DNA from: Gammaproteobacteria bacterium | GTDB taxonomy: Bacteria > Pseudomonadota > Gammaproteobacteria > Pseudomonadales > Azotimanducaceae | Reading direction: 5' to 3' | Assembly: GCA_021773565.1 (NCBI GenBank) | Contig: JAJFJZ010000009.1 | Span: 1-64,000, forward strand | DNA length: 64,000 nt | In this document: in pieces, positions 1-9,301 of the stretch | How the letters are laid out: each line of letters opens with the position of its first letter | How positions within the stretch are numbered: the stretch's first letter is position 1 | Notes under the pieces: model-generated | Told to the model about the DNA's origin: nothing | Seen by the model: only the letters and a program-made list of their open reading frames with translations | Database searches by the model: none | Translations under genes and position numbers: made by a program

Positions 1-86
1 CCGACTGTCAGATTTTCATAGCGAAAGCGAGTGCCTAAAAGCCCTGTAGGATTCCTTTCTTTCTCAGAGGACGATTTGCGGAAACT

Positions 87-1037
87 ATGACTGATGCGCT
101 CCTGCTACTATTTGGCTTGATTATCTTGATCAAGGCTGCCGATTTCCTTGTATCAGGGTCGAGATCGATAGCCGCCGAACTGGGTATTTCGCCCCTCGTG
201 ATTGGACTGACCGTCGTGTCTTTTGGAACATCGATGCCAGAGCTGTTGGTGACGTTGGTTTCGGGATTGGATAACAACGCCGACTTAGCGATAGCCAACA
301 TAATTGGTAGCAATATCGCCAATATGCTTCTGGTCCTTGGTGTCGCGGCGATAATTCGCCCACTGCCCGTCCAAAACTCCACGGTGGTTTCCGAGATACC
401 GTTTTCCTTGACTGCGGCAGTGCTCGTAGGCTTCTTGGCAAATGCCGCGCTGTTTTCTGATTATCCTGAACTGAGCATTAGCCAACTGGATGGCGGAATT
501 CTTCTGTTCTTCTTTCTACTTTTCATGCTCTACGTCTACAAGATTTCGCGAGAGAACGAAGAAGAAGAACCATCTGTACCTGATTTGGGTCGCGCAAGAG
601 CGATTTTCTATGTCTTGCTCGGTGTGATTGGACTGTATTTCGGGGGCAGATTCGTGGTTGATGGGGCTGTTAGCCTATCAATGCTCCTCGGCGTTGATGA
701 CGCGTTGATTGGCTTGACTATTGTTGCTATTGGCACATCTACCCCTGAGCTAGTTGCCTCAGCGGTTGCTGCTTACCGAAATCAAACGGATATAGCGGTG
801 GGGAACGTCGTCGGTTCAAATATCTTCAACCTGCTGTGGGTGTTGGGGTTTACGTCGAGCGTGGTTGAATTGCCATTTGAAGTCATTAGCAATAGCGATA
901 TTGTCATGATGATCGCTTCTAGTTCGCTAATTATCTTGGTTCTGGTTAGTGGCAGAAGTAACGTCATTATGCGAATGCACGGCATAGTGTTTGTGACCTT
1001 ATATGCGTTGTATATAGTCTACGTGTCTCTTCGATAA
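87..1037 (+). CDS. Calcium/sodium antiporter, CaCA family (YrbG-like)
   Basis: An inner-membrane cation exchanger of 316 residues that would couple Ca2+ movement to Na+ or H+. The protein is almost entirely hydrophobic, with about ten predicted membrane segments. It shows the duplicated alpha-repeat of the family: GTSMPEL near residues 47-53 in the first half and GTSTPEL near 218-224 in the second. These carry the acidic ion-binding Glu. A charged loop rich in Glu (about 153-163) separates the halves. Length is normal for bacterial YrbG-type exchangers. It stands alone, followed by a long non-coding stretch, and is read as host chromosome to the left of the mobile region. Family assignment is firm; the transported ion is inferred from the family. 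Confidence 0.9.
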   Translation: MTDALLLLFGLIILIKAADFLVSGSRSIAAELGISPLVIGLTVVSFGTSMPELLVTLVSGLDNNADLAIANIIGSNIANMLLVLGVAAIIRPLPVQNSTVVSEIPFSLTAAVLVGFLANAALFSDYPELSISQLDGGILLFFFLLFMLYVYKISRENEEEEPSVPDLGRARAIFYVLLGVIGLYFGGRFVVDGAVSLSMLLGVDDALIGLTIVAIGTSTPELVASAVAAYRNQTDIAVGNVVGSNIFNLLWVLGFTSSVVELPFEVISNSDIVMMIASSSLIILVLVSGRSNVIMRMHGIVFVTLYALYIVYVSLR

Positions 1038-1635
1038 CGGCTGTTTTTGGCCGATTTCTGTCCCTCGTCTCTCAAATTTGACCGTCCGCTTTGACGATAG
1101 TCAAAAAGCCTACTGGATCGTGTGGCGATTACTTTCGACATAGGCTGTTAGCTTGCGCCACTATGATTACCCGGGGCTTCAGTATTCCGGTGGATCGCTG
1201 ATAAAGACGTGCCTCATTGATTTTTCATCGGGATTTTCATTTTCTTAATTTGTAAATGCTTCTTGTTGCGGGTAACCATTTCTATCAAGCGCCTGCTTTT
1301 CTGACCATTCGGACGCCGTGTGAAAGCATCTGCGTGGAGTCCAGCCCCTCTACCCCCTTGGCGAGTGGTTGTAAAAATCACCTTGCTGCCGAGACTAGGG
1401 GGTCCAAAAAGTCTGAAAGCCCGCGAGGCAGCACCCCCGTGGTACAGGGTGCCTGGGAAGGACCCAAAGCCTTTTTTGTGTGTGCAGCCAGGCTGTGCGT
1501 GATGCGCGCAGGGCCGTGACATGCGGGCTCTGGCTATAGTTGGAGTATTTAGGAGTGAGGCGTGGGTGTGAGTACGGCGCGTACTAAAGCCTGCAAAAAC
1601 ATTGGTATTTCTTTGCTATTTGTAGTCGATACCGC
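1038..1635. other. Non-coding stretch with a GC-rich, possibly structured segment (P4 C4-like?)
   Basis: About 600 bases with no convincing protein gene. The part from about 1330 to 1520 is GC-rich and has several complementary segments: GTGGTT...AATCAC near 1367-1383, and the pair GGGGGTCC / GGACCC around 1398 and 1460. It is open in several frames on both strands at once, and the translations are rich in Pro, Arg and Gly, as expected for structured RNA rather than protein. Similar short-ORF regions upstream of RadC genes in P4-type islands are often called Icd-like and overlap the C4 antisense RNA. That link is from memory and is only a suggestion. Confidence 0.3.
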
Positions 1636-1665
1636 TTGACAAAAGAGGACACTTTGTCCTATTAT
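1636..1665 (+). promoter_or_regulatory. Promoter of the radC gene with a palindromic operator in its spacer
   Basis: A perfect -35 TTGACA (1636-1641) and a good -10 TATTAT (1660-1665) are separated by 18 bases. The spacer and the first base of the -10 hold an exact inverted repeat, AGGACA-CTT-TGTCCT (1646-1660). A dimeric repressor bound there would block RNA polymerase. Transcription would start near 1672, about 45 bases before the RadC start codon. The binding protein is not known; the HTH protein two genes on is a candidate. Confidence 0.7.
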
Positions 1666-1718
1666 AAACACATGGCCAAGCACTAACGCTTAGGTCCCAA
1701 CAGCTCGGAGCACTACCG

Positions 1719-2159
1719 ATGAACGAAGACCAAACCATACAAGAAGCCCTTAACATCCTAGAAGACCGCATGGTCACGAAGGGTGCCCTTATAGGCGACA
1801 ACCTACTAGCTACCCAGTTCCTTACTCTTAAGCTCGCTGAGCAAGAGAGAGAGGTATTCGCTGTGTTGTTACTGGATACCCACCTTCATCTGATTGAATA
1901 CAAAGAGTTATTCTTTGGCACTATTGATGAAGCGCGCATTCATCCTCGTGAGGTTGTGAAGGCTGCACTCTATGCCAATGCAACTGCAATGATCATAGCG
2001 CACAACCACCCTAGCGGCATGGCTGAGCCAAGCCAAGCGGACATTAACCTAACCCGCAGATTGGCAGACATACTGAAAGTGGTTGATGTAAGGATAGTAG
2101 ATCACGTACTAGTAGCTGGAATGGAGACAGTGAGTTTTAGACAACGGGGCCTCATTTGA
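1719..2159 (+). CDS. radC: RadC-type JAB/MPN domain protein
   Basis: A 146-residue protein consisting almost only of the RadC JAB domain. The metal-binding JAMM motif is visible as HNHPSG (residues about 89-94) followed by the Asp in QAD a few residues later, with an upstream Glu near residue 40. Chromosomal RadC proteins are longer and have an N-terminal HhH part; this short form is typical of prophages and genomic islands. The biochemical role of RadC is not settled: the historical link to recombination repair is doubtful. It starts a small plus-strand cluster with its own strong, operator-bearing promoter. Family call is firm, function is not. Confidence 0.9.
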   Translation: MNEDQTIQEALNILEDRMVTKGALIGDNLLATQFLTLKLAEQEREVFAVLLLDTHLHLIEYKELFFGTIDEARIHPREVVKAALYANATAMIIAHNHPSGMAEPSQADINLTRRLADILKVVDVRIVDHVLVAGMETVSFRQRGLI

Positions 2160-2183
2160 GGGGCCTTTTCTTAACATGCAGAT

Positions 2184-2200
2184 GGGCCCTTCACGGGCCC
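2184..2200 (+). promoter_or_regulatory. GC hairpin just upstream of the HTH gene ribosome-binding site
   Basis: GGGCCC-TTCAC-GGGCCC can form a 6-bp all-GC stem. It lies 3 bases before the Shine-Dalgarno GGAG (2204-2207) of the gene at 2215. A weaker, interrupted hairpin followed by TTTTCTT overlaps the RadC stop codon (about 2149-2171) and may act as a partial terminator. The effect on expression is inferred. Confidence 0.4.
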
Positions 2201-2214
2201 AATGGAGCATTCAA

Positions 2215-2532
2215 ATGTCAGAAGAAAGAGCCGAATACAAAGTCATTGGGGGAGTGGATATACAGCTGCGTGCTGAAACGCTACTGCCCTATGACGATCC
2301 GAATTTTGAGCAGCCAAATACAGTTGACGTAAGAGAAGCATTAAGGCGTGGCGGGCTGACAGGAGCTACAGCAGGCGTGTTACTGGGAGTAACCAGCAGA
2401 ACAATAAGACGCTGGACGGGTGGAGATAAAGATATTTCCTATGCTGCCTGGCGCTTGCTGTTGATGTATATAAACGAGGTTGAGCCTGTTCGCTTACAGC
2501 CTGAAAGTGTTGCTGCGCAGAACCAGAACTGA
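2215..2532 (+). CDS. Putative helix-turn-helix DNA-binding protein
   Basis: A 105-residue protein. The start at 2215 is chosen because GGAG lies 7 bases upstream; an in-frame ATG at 2176 has no ribosome site and lies in front of the hairpin. The middle (residues about 39-75) reads as a helix-turn-helix: an ALRRGGLTGATAGVLLG helix, then SRTIRRW as the recognition helix. The rest is short and acidic. It follows radC in the same direction and may regulate the cluster, for instance through the palindrome at 1646-1660. Specific family not recognised. Confidence 0.6.
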   Translation: MSEERAEYKVIGGVDIQLRAETLLPYDDPNFEQPNTVDVREALRRGGLTGATAGVLLGVTSRTIRRWTGGDKDISYAAWRLLLMYINEVEPVRLQPESVAAQNQN

Positions 2533-2566
2533 AACACAGCGACCGCTTCTAGTGAAGGACATCCAC

Positions 2567-3583
2567 ATGAATGAAAAACTCAGGATTCTAAGATCTAATT
2601 TGGGCAATAAAAAGAAGGCCAGCGATATGGACAAGAATGAAAAGGACGAGCTTGAGTGGTATCGGTTAGGCGAGAAGATAACACCGATAGTGGCGGAGAA
2701 TGTCAGAACACAGCTGGCTGGAGATGCAGTATATGAAGAGTGGAAGTTATTCTTGACTGTTGGCGGAAGAATCGTGGCCATCTTTTTAGTCTTGGCAGCA
2801 TTCGCGGGTTTTGTCGGGTATCAGAATTTCTTGAAGCCCTTCAACGATATGACGGCCGAAGCCACACAGAAATTTAAGAAAGTGGAACAACTGGAGTTGA
2901 AGATGGTGCAATTGAAATTGGATCAACAAAGAGCAAAAAAATCCTACAGAGATGAACGTCGTCGGCTAGAGATTGCTCGCATTGCTTTAGAGGAACGCTA
3001 CTCAAAAATTGCTGTTGATTCAGCAGAGAGAAACGAAAAACTGTACAACTTAATACTAAACTTGACTGATCTTTTCAACGATTCAACTCCAGAAGCAAGT
3101 TCAATAGACAATGAAAAATATCGAGCGGTCCAATCCCAGCTGAATTTGATCAAGCCAGAGATTCTGAGAGATATAAGGAGGGCCGCTTTCGCAAATTACC
3201 CTTTCAATATTTATGACAGCGCTCAAGAATACAAAAAACCGATGCAATACCTTCGAGATAGAGGGTTTCCGATAGTTTTACGCGAAATTGATTCTCCTGA
3301 ATTTATCGAACCGGAGAATCGAGCATATTCGATCGGGTTAGGTCGGGAGATGCCTCTGGAGGAAATCAAACAATTTCTCCACTTTATGCAGGATGAAATG
3401 GAGAACCGAATAGTTCAGCTGCACGCCGGATCTGACATGAGGGGGAGCGTTTCGACCGTAGATTTCAAAAACGAGTTCGCTACCCGAGATGATCCGCCCA
3501 CAATCGATAAGACATCTCGAATGATTAAAGCGGTTTTCAGGGCGAAATCTCAGGAAGAGTTTGTGAACATATTCGAAAGGTAA
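2567..3583 (+). CDS. Membrane-anchored coiled-coil protein, function unknown
   Basis: A 338-residue protein. The start at 2567 is set by GAAGGA 7 bases upstream. A charged N-terminal segment of about 65 residues is followed by one membrane helix (about 66-88, GGRIVAIFLVLAAFAGFVGY) and then a long Lys/Glu/Gln-rich stretch (about 100-165) typical of a coiled coil. The C-terminal part is mixed alpha/beta without motifs I recognise. It would sit in the inner membrane with a large domain on one side. It is the last gene of the plus-strand cluster and ends 7 bases from the stop of the convergent prophage gene. It could be a phage accessory gene or island cargo. Confidence 0.65.
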   Translation: MNEKLRILRSNLGNKKKASDMDKNEKDELEWYRLGEKITPIVAENVRTQLAGDAVYEEWKLFLTVGGRIVAIFLVLAAFAGFVGYQNFLKPFNDMTAEATQKFKKVEQLELKMVQLKLDQQRAKKSYRDERRRLEIARIALEERYSKIAVDSAERNEKLYNLILNLTDLFNDSTPEASSIDNEKYRAVQSQLNLIKPEILRDIRRAAFANYPFNIYDSAQEYKKPMQYLRDRGFPIVLREIDSPEFIEPENRAYSIGLGREMPLEEIKQFLHFMQDEMENRIVQLHAGSDMRGSVSTVDFKNEFATRDDPPTIDKTSRMIKAVFRAKSQEEFVNIFER

Positions 3584-3589
3584 ATTGGG

Positions 3590-4207
3590 CTAGTCTAAAA
3601 AAAAATCAACCTTCAAATTGCGCTCTGATTGATTGGCCGCTTCTCTTTCCTCATGGTCAGCTTTAGTAAATTTTGCTGAAATTAGTTTGGTGCCTTTCTT
3701 GCTGGTGTGTTCTCTTGTAGGATGCTTTGTATATCGGTCGGCAATTTGTGACCTATTCTGCGGGCTGTCTATCCAATCCTGAGTGGACAGCTCAACCCCC
3801 ATATTCTCAAAACCCCACTTGTTCAGAGTAGTTACGATCTTTTTCATCCGGCCTTGGCCACGATATTTGGGTGCGATAATAAACAGGGACGTGTGTAAGA
3901 GGTTTACCCCTGTGTCGTTGCTGTAGTGATTTGCTCCCCGCACTATGTACCGAAACAAAACCATAGGCTCATCAGGTTTTTTAGCATCAAAGCCAATGAG
4001 TGTTTCCTGGTAAAGAGAGTCCGCTGTGGCTGGGTACTCATGTACGTCATTTGCCCAATCATTCATGTACTCTTCGATAGCCTTCTGTGCCCTGTACCGA
4101 GTAAATCTTATTCCATCATGCGTCCAGTCTTTGCACATTTCATATATGTGATCCTCGTCCTCCCAGACAACAGGCCGAAACAATACATCATCAGTTTCAA
4201 ATCTCAC
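3590..4207 (-). CDS. GNAT-like acetyltransferase at the end of the prophage tail operon
   Basis: A 205-residue protein with a GNAT-type core: the acetyl-CoA loop reads YRGQGRMKK (about 117-125), preceded by beta-strand LFIIAP and followed by an amphipathic helix. The C-terminal 50 residues are highly charged. Its start codon overlaps the stop of the J-like gene by 4 bases, so it belongs to the leftward late operon and is its last gene. Small acetyltransferase-like proteins after tail-tip genes occur in siphophages; the substrate is unknown. It may act in virion assembly or host takeover. Confidence 0.6.
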   Translation of the reverse strand: MRFETDDVLFRPVVWEDEDHIYEMCKDWTHDGIRFTRYRAQKAIEEYMNDWANDVHEYPATADSLYQETLIGFDAKKPDEPMVLFRYIVRGANHYSNDTGVNLLHTSLFIIAPKYRGQGRMKKIVTTLNKWGFENMGVELSTQDWIDSPQNRSQIADRYTKHPTREHTSKKGTKLISAKFTKADHEEREAANQSERNLKVDFFLD

Positions 4208-7200
4208 TTACCAGCCCCCCCTACTGACCCGTTTACTGCGTAGAAAGTACATTTCTGAGCAACGCCGGTGTCGTCATGCGTTACCGTCGCTGTAACGCCG
4301 GATGTATTATTCCCAGAAAGTGACAAGGTGCACGCATCGCCTGACGATGTTCCCTTTACTACCGCTATATCTCCCTTGCTTCCACCTGAAGTAGTCAGTG
4401 TGGCATCTACAGACACCGAGGCTACTTGGGTAGCTCCCTGAAAGAATTTTACAGCAATAGACAATGTGTTATCGGATGGTGCCCATGAATCTGAATCCCA
4501 ATTCGACCACGATATGCTTTGAGGTACTGCTTCCCCTCTGACATTGAGATCAGTTATCTCCACTGAAGCCGAATAGATAACATCGACTCCACTATCGTCA
4601 TGGGTAACAAGCGCAGAGGCGTTTGCTGTACCGCTGCCGGACGGAACAAAGGTAGTGTCCTCTCCGGATGGACCGAGCTCAGTGATAGCTATAGTGCCTG
4701 CGGCAGGCGTAAGCACAAAATGACAAACTGTGGTTGCTCTTTGGACACCGCCTCTGAAGAACCTCGCCGTTCTATTTTGTGTGTTTGCCAGATTGAAGGT
4801 ACTGCCACCATCAAGGCTTACATAAGTAATGTGCACACCAGCATTGACAGTTGTTGGGTCGTCACCATGCTGTACAAATACAGCAGGTGTAGACCACGTT
4901 ACAGTCGTGTCAGTGCCTGTCTGTCCAACGATAGAAAATCCGCCAGTGGAAATGTACAAGGGATCGTTCCCTGCAGGAGGGCTCTTGGCCCATCCGGAAG
5001 GTGCTGTTAATGCTTTGGTTGTGAAATTGTATTGGCCTCCACTTGGAGTGGATGGCGCGCTGGCTGATCTTTTATATACGCTGGCTTCGTATATAGAAAG
5101 CCCATCATCCCCAGGGTCGCCGGGATCACCTGGCGCTCCAGGGTCTCCTGGATCTCCATCCTGTCCTTCAACCTGTATAGCTGGATCCCAAACCCACTTC
5201 ATAGTTGATGCACTAATGTTGTGTTTTATTCGACCATTGGAGGACCAAAGCGGATTGGATCCCGTTGCGTCGTTTGGATCATCAAACCAGGTACCAGGAA
5301 TGGGATTATCTGCCGGAGTATCCGAAGGTGTTGCAGGCTGGGAAGCTGAACGTTTGTAAATGGTGTTCGCTGCAGTGCCTGAGTTCACAATAATAGGTGT
5401 TGACCAGGTTATCGATGAATCAACACCTCCGGCAGCGGCTGTCGCTGTACCACTTGTCGCGTAAACAACCTCAATAGCTGGGTCATACTCCGGAAATGTT
5501 GCTGACCAGCCCGCAGGCGGCGTTGTGGTGGCTGTACCAAAGTTATGCGAGCCGCCCGTCGGTGTCGGTGGCTTATTCGATGAGCCTGTTCCAGCCACGG
5601 TTTTATAAAGCAGTATTTCTGCAAATGACAAGCCATCATCGCCATCGACGCCGGGATCGCCTTGATCACCGTCCGCAGCTTTTGCCCATCTGAATTCAAC
5701 AGGATTACCAGCGGCAGTGGGTATATCTTGCGCGCCGTCGAACTCATCATGTTCGATATAGGTAACGCCAAACTTTCGTCGCCCTGCAGACGGCTGCGCT
5801 TCAACGCTGGTGATTTGAAACTCAATCCAACGCCTATCACTGTCCAACCAGGTGACAATTTGACCCACACCCAGTTGAGCATAGTAAGCATCATTGTCGG
5901 TCAGTCCGCCTGTTTCTAATGAGTTGACGATTAGACCAACTACAGTCGTCTTTAAATCTTCCCAGGTAACAGTACCACTGGTGTTTACTCCGATATCAGT
6001 TAAAAAAGCATAGCGGCCGGCACCATTACCAGCGCCAGCTGTATCTGCATCATCGTAATTCGTAATAACACTCGCACCTGGTATACCAGGTCGACCATCT
6101 GCTGAGGCTATCGGAGTAACCAGGACGCCATCAGTTGCCGTGGGGTAGTAGTTGGCGGATAGGCCAAGCCTGTTTTCAGGCCTGACAAAATATGAGTAGC
6201 CTAATCCCCCGGTTACTGTGCCATCGATCTTTTGAATAAAGAATTGATCGTTCACCAGGTCGTAAATTACTGGCACTTCACCAATTAGCACCGCTGAAGG
6301 ATCTGTAATGAGTGTGTCCGGCGATTCTACCCGCCAGAGCTCCATGACTTCCGGATCACCGAACAAATCGTCGGTTGCCGCTATGCCGGTAATCTCAACG
6401 CCTTCACTAAGTGCATTAGCATAGAGCTCGGTTGCATCCGGAGGCACGTTCGAAAAATCAAAGGCACCACTGGTATCAATTGTGACCGTAACCCATGGAC
6501 CATCAAATACACTCTGACCTGCTACACGATACCAGAGCACACCCGGCACAGTGTCCGGAGTATCTATGTAGCGGGTTTGCAATATTTCCTCGCCTATATC
6601 AATCCAGGTTACACCTGCATCGATGGAGTACTCCAAATTGTAGCGCGTGGAATTCTGGCTTTCCCAGGACAGGTGTACTTCGATATCACCAGGTGCACCA
6701 CCTAGCTCAGCTCTGAAATTATCAATAACAGGCAGATAGCTCTGCAGGTTTACAACGGTTTGCGTAGGTGGTTCTGTCTCACCATCTGTGACCGTGTAAA
6801 TTTCCGGGACATCGACCACACCCTGAATGCGTACATTTTCGTTATCGGTTGGTTCAATGGAAACAACACGCACCGGTACATCAAAGACAGAACCAGAGCC
6901 CATTTGAAATCGTGGATTAGGATGGCTATTGGAAAAGATCAAACCGGTATCGGTAAACGCTTCATCAATTCGGACCTGGTTGGTACCAATAACTGTGCAT
7001 TGGTAAGGTCCAACCGGTTCACCAGACTTTTTGTGAATGCGAATGTAGGGTGTGCTGAGGCTTGGTATCTCTTCACTGACGGTTATCAAATCCACATCAT
7101 CGTAGGCAATGACATCACCCGAAATTTGAGGGCTGTTCTGCAGGCCTACAACGTAATGACTAACGCTGATCAGATCCCCGAATAGCGGTATGCGCCCACC

Positions 7201-8973
7201 CAGGAGCGTTTCAAACTGAACCCGCTCCCGCTGCCACAGATTCTTTGCAGCCAACAGCATACCCAGCTCCCAGGCTTGAGTCCCGTTGTCAATTCCCCAC
7301 CAGGTGACTTCAAGCGGGTTGTTTGATGTTCCCCCAGGTAACACACAGTCTTTTGTTGATTCGCGGTAGTCCTGGTCTTTGTCTCTGAATTTTACAACGA
7401 CGTAATCCTTGGTTTCCTCGAGTACAGCGGCTCCCAGCATTTTGAAAGAGCCCTTTGTAATGTTGCGCATATTGAACATCTGCACAGGAACGGTTTTAGC
7501 CACGTCCTGGACCATCGTATAGACACCACCATCATCGATGGGGACAGCGTTGCACGTGTGCCCTATGCGCTGAAGTGCATCCCAAACGGTTCCGGATGTA
7601 TCTATTACGCCATTACATTCATAACCCGCTGCAGCACACGCCGTAGCAAGGGCTTCGAGATCATCCAGGTTAATGTACGCATCGGAGCGATTAGCACCAT
7701 AGATTGAGTTTCTGAGTACATCAGCTGCAGCCCAGGCCGGACTATTCGTGGCTACATCTCCTGTCCAACCGCCTCCGGTACTCCAGGTAGGAATGAGCCG
7801 CTGAGCCTCTAGGCTGAATTTGGTGAGTGCACGCGTGCCGATGCCGTCGGTTGCTCTTATCCTTACAGCGATGCGTGTGGTGGTTGTGGCTGGCAGGTCG
7901 TCGACAAAGAATGCTCTCAGGGATCCCCACAAAAGCTGAGTGACCAATTTACTATCCGGATCAAATGCCGTTATGCGATTAATCCGTGCTTCATAGCGAG
8001 CCGCTGCAACCGTAACCGAAAAAGTCCTCTTAATAGCAACCGAAGTGGCACCAGACAGTTCTCGTGTACCACCCTGTGTGATCCAGGAGCCTACCGGTGT
8101 ACCAGCGTCATCAATCTCGCGCGTCTGTAATTGAAACTGAACACCGACGCGTCCTTTCTTCCCGCTGGATTTGGCTTTGTACAATCCCCTGGGTGCAATA
8201 ATATCGAAATCGATACGCGTTACGTCCGTGCCGGGATCGTTGGTGGTGTATTCAGAGCTCAAACCTTGCGCAAGTTCGACATTGCTAACCGCATCTACAA
8301 CATTTACGTCTTTGGGGAACAGCGTGGATGTAGCGCCCGGTGGAACTACTTCGTAGGTCGCACCTGGAAAATCTGACAGGAGGGTGCTTTCAAATCGCAT
8401 CGTGGCCACGTCGACGTTAAATGAGCCCTGCGACAGCTCATAGAGCATGTACACAATTTGATCGTTTCTAGCGTCATAGTAAGAATATGCATTGGATGAA
8501 AGATCGGGATAGATACGGGAGTTGCCGTACGCAACGGGAATAGCTTGTCCCAGGCGAGCCTGGTTGCTGCGTACAGAGAGTGTGTTGTTTGGGGAGGTCT
8601 CGACACCATCATCAAGACTGGGCAGCGTAAGGACAGTGTAGAGCGTGTACGCAAGGGTTACTGCAACGGCTGTCCACAGGACTATGGATAAAAAGGACAG
8701 GCCTTGAGGCGTTGCAAACAGCGCTACGTGATCACCGTCGCTCAGTTCGTGGTTCCAGTCCGCCTCGAGTAATGGTTCTCCATTCATCGTGACCAGGACG
8801 GGTTGCTGAGACATCAGTGGACCGACTTCGGAATGCTCTAACCAGGTTGAAAAGCTTTGCCCGGTGGATATCGGCAATTCTTCATAAGTGCCATGGTCGA
8901 GAGGGTTCGGGAAAAATAGTGCGTTAGCCACGGTATATCCAAAATTTAATGTTTTCAGGTAGGCGAGGCTCAA
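4204..8973 (-). CDS. Tail tip / host-specificity protein J-like, with collagen-like segments
   Basis: A 1589-residue protein in the position of lambda gpJ, after the NlpC/P60 tip protease. The N-terminus has a ubiquitin-like start, then a hydrophobic stretch (about 91-118). The segment from 130 to about 700 matches the tip-attachment core of lambdoid J proteins (for example AKNLWQRERVQFET). It is followed by fibronectin-III-like modules (about 720-960). Two short Gly-X-Y collagen-like runs occur near residues 1104 and 1280, each in front of a repeated module, and the C-terminus ends in Ig-like beta modules. The distal repeats are the likely receptor-binding part. The gene overlaps both neighbours. 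Confidence 0.85.
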   Translation of the reverse strand: MSLAYLKTLNFGYTVANALFFPNPLDHGTYEELPISTGQSFSTWLEHSEVGPLMSQQPVLVTMNGEPLLEADWNHELSDGDHVALFATPQGLSFLSIVLWTAVAVTLAYTLYTVLTLPSLDDGVETSPNNTLSVRSNQARLGQAIPVAYGNSRIYPDLSSNAYSYYDARNDQIVYMLYELSQGSFNVDVATMRFESTLLSDFPGATYEVVPPGATSTLFPKDVNVVDAVSNVELAQGLSSEYTTNDPGTDVTRIDFDIIAPRGLYKAKSSGKKGRVGVQFQLQTREIDDAGTPVGSWITQGGTRELSGATSVAIKRTFSVTVAAARYEARINRITAFDPDSKLVTQLLWGSLRAFFVDDLPATTTTRIAVRIRATDGIGTRALTKFSLEAQRLIPTWSTGGGWTGDVATNSPAWAAADVLRNSIYGANRSDAYINLDDLEALATACAAAGYECNGVIDTSGTVWDALQRIGHTCNAVPIDDGGVYTMVQDVAKTVPVQMFNMRNITKGSFKMLGAAVLEETKDYVVVKFRDKDQDYRESTKDCVLPGGTSNNPLEVTWWGIDNGTQAWELGMLLAAKNLWQRERVQFETLLGGRIPLFGDLISVSHYVVGLQNSPQISGDVIAYDDVDLITVSEEIPSLSTPYIRIHKKSGEPVGPYQCTVIGTNQVRIDEAFTDTGLIFSNSHPNPRFQMGSGSVFDVPVRVVSIEPTDNENVRIQGVVDVPEIYTVTDGETEPPTQTVVNLQSYLPVIDNFRAELGGAPGDIEVHLSWESQNSTRYNLEYSIDAGVTWIDIGEEILQTRYIDTPDTVPGVLWYRVAGQSVFDGPWVTVTIDTSGAFDFSNVPPDATELYANALSEGVEITGIAATDDLFGDPEVMELWRVESPDTLITDPSAVLIGEVPVIYDLVNDQFFIQKIDGTVTGGLGYSYFVRPENRLGLSANYYPTATDGVLVTPIASADGRPGIPGASVITNYDDADTAGAGNGAGRYAFLTDIGVNTSGTVTWEDLKTTVVGLIVNSLETGGLTDNDAYYAQLGVGQIVTWLDSDRRWIEFQITSVEAQPSAGRRKFGVTYIEHDEFDGAQDIPTAAGNPVEFRWAKAADGDQGDPGVDGDDGLSFAEILLYKTVAGTGSSNKPPTPTGGSHNFGTATTTPPAGWSATFPEYDPAIEVVYATSGTATAAAGGVDSSITWSTPIIVNSGTAANTIYKRSASQPATPSDTPADNPIPGTWFDDPNDATGSNPLWSSNGRIKHNISASTMKWVWDPAIQVEGQDGDPGDPGAPGDPGDPGDDGLSIYEASVYKRSASAPSTPSGGQYNFTTKALTAPSGWAKSPPAGNDPLYISTGGFSIVGQTGTDTTVTWSTPAVFVQHGDDPTTVNAGVHITYVSLDGGSTFNLANTQNRTARFFRGGVQRATTVCHFVLTPAAGTIAITELGPSGEDTTFVPSGSGTANASALVTHDDSGVDVIYSASVEITDLNVRGEAVPQSISWSNWDSDSWAPSDNTLSIAVKFFQGATQVASVSVDATLTTSGGSKGDIAVVKGTSSGDACTLSLSGNNTSGVTATVTHDDTGVAQKCTFYAVNGSVGGAGK

Positions 8974-9301
8974 GCACTACACCGCATTTTGGGTTGTGCA
9001 GGATCATGGGACCGTCCGGCGTCACAACATACAAACCAATATGAAAAGGGTGTGCATCTGGAGAACTGAATTCAGCGACGGCTAGGTGTTCTGGCGCATC
9101 GACCTGCTCAAATTTACTGCGGATAGGGTGCTTGGCAATTAATCGAAGGGATTTGCGCAGGGTGTCTGGTGCTATGCCGGTGAAAGGGAGATCAATGTTC
9201 AGCTCATCTGCATAGACAGCACGAACTAATGCCCAACAATCAAAGTCAGGTGCCCAGGCGCGACCTAAGTACTTATGCCAGGCCGGGATTACTGAGTGCA
9301 C
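8924..9301 (-). CDS. NlpC/P60-family tail tip peptidase (lambda K-like)
   Basis: A 125-residue NlpC/P60 domain. The catalytic Cys is in FDCWALVR (about residue 22), the His in HPFHIGLYV (about 87), and a third polar residue in ILHNPKCG (about 102). Family members cut peptidoglycan stem peptides; in siphophages they sit in the tail tip and help genome entry. The gene overlaps J by 50 bases and the upstream tail gene by 29 bases, the usual L-K-I-J arrangement. A separate gpI-like gene is not seen. Confidence 0.85.
   Translation of the reverse strand: MHSVIPAWHKYLGRAWAPDFDCWALVRAVYADELNIDLPFTGIAPDTLRKSLRLIAKHPIRSKFEQVDAPEHLAVAEFSSPDAHPFHIGLYVVTPDGPMILHNPKCGVVLEPRLPENIKFWIYRG

Noticed and set aside
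1437-1446. Left attachment site (TGGTACA shared with the tRNA 3' end)
   Set aside because: Only seven bases match and the flanks do not; chance is the better explanation.
4829-5359. 176-codon plus-strand ORF with Pro/Gly repeats
   Set aside because: It is the reverse of the collagen-like part of the J-like gene; Gly-X-Y DNA read backwards gives such repeats.
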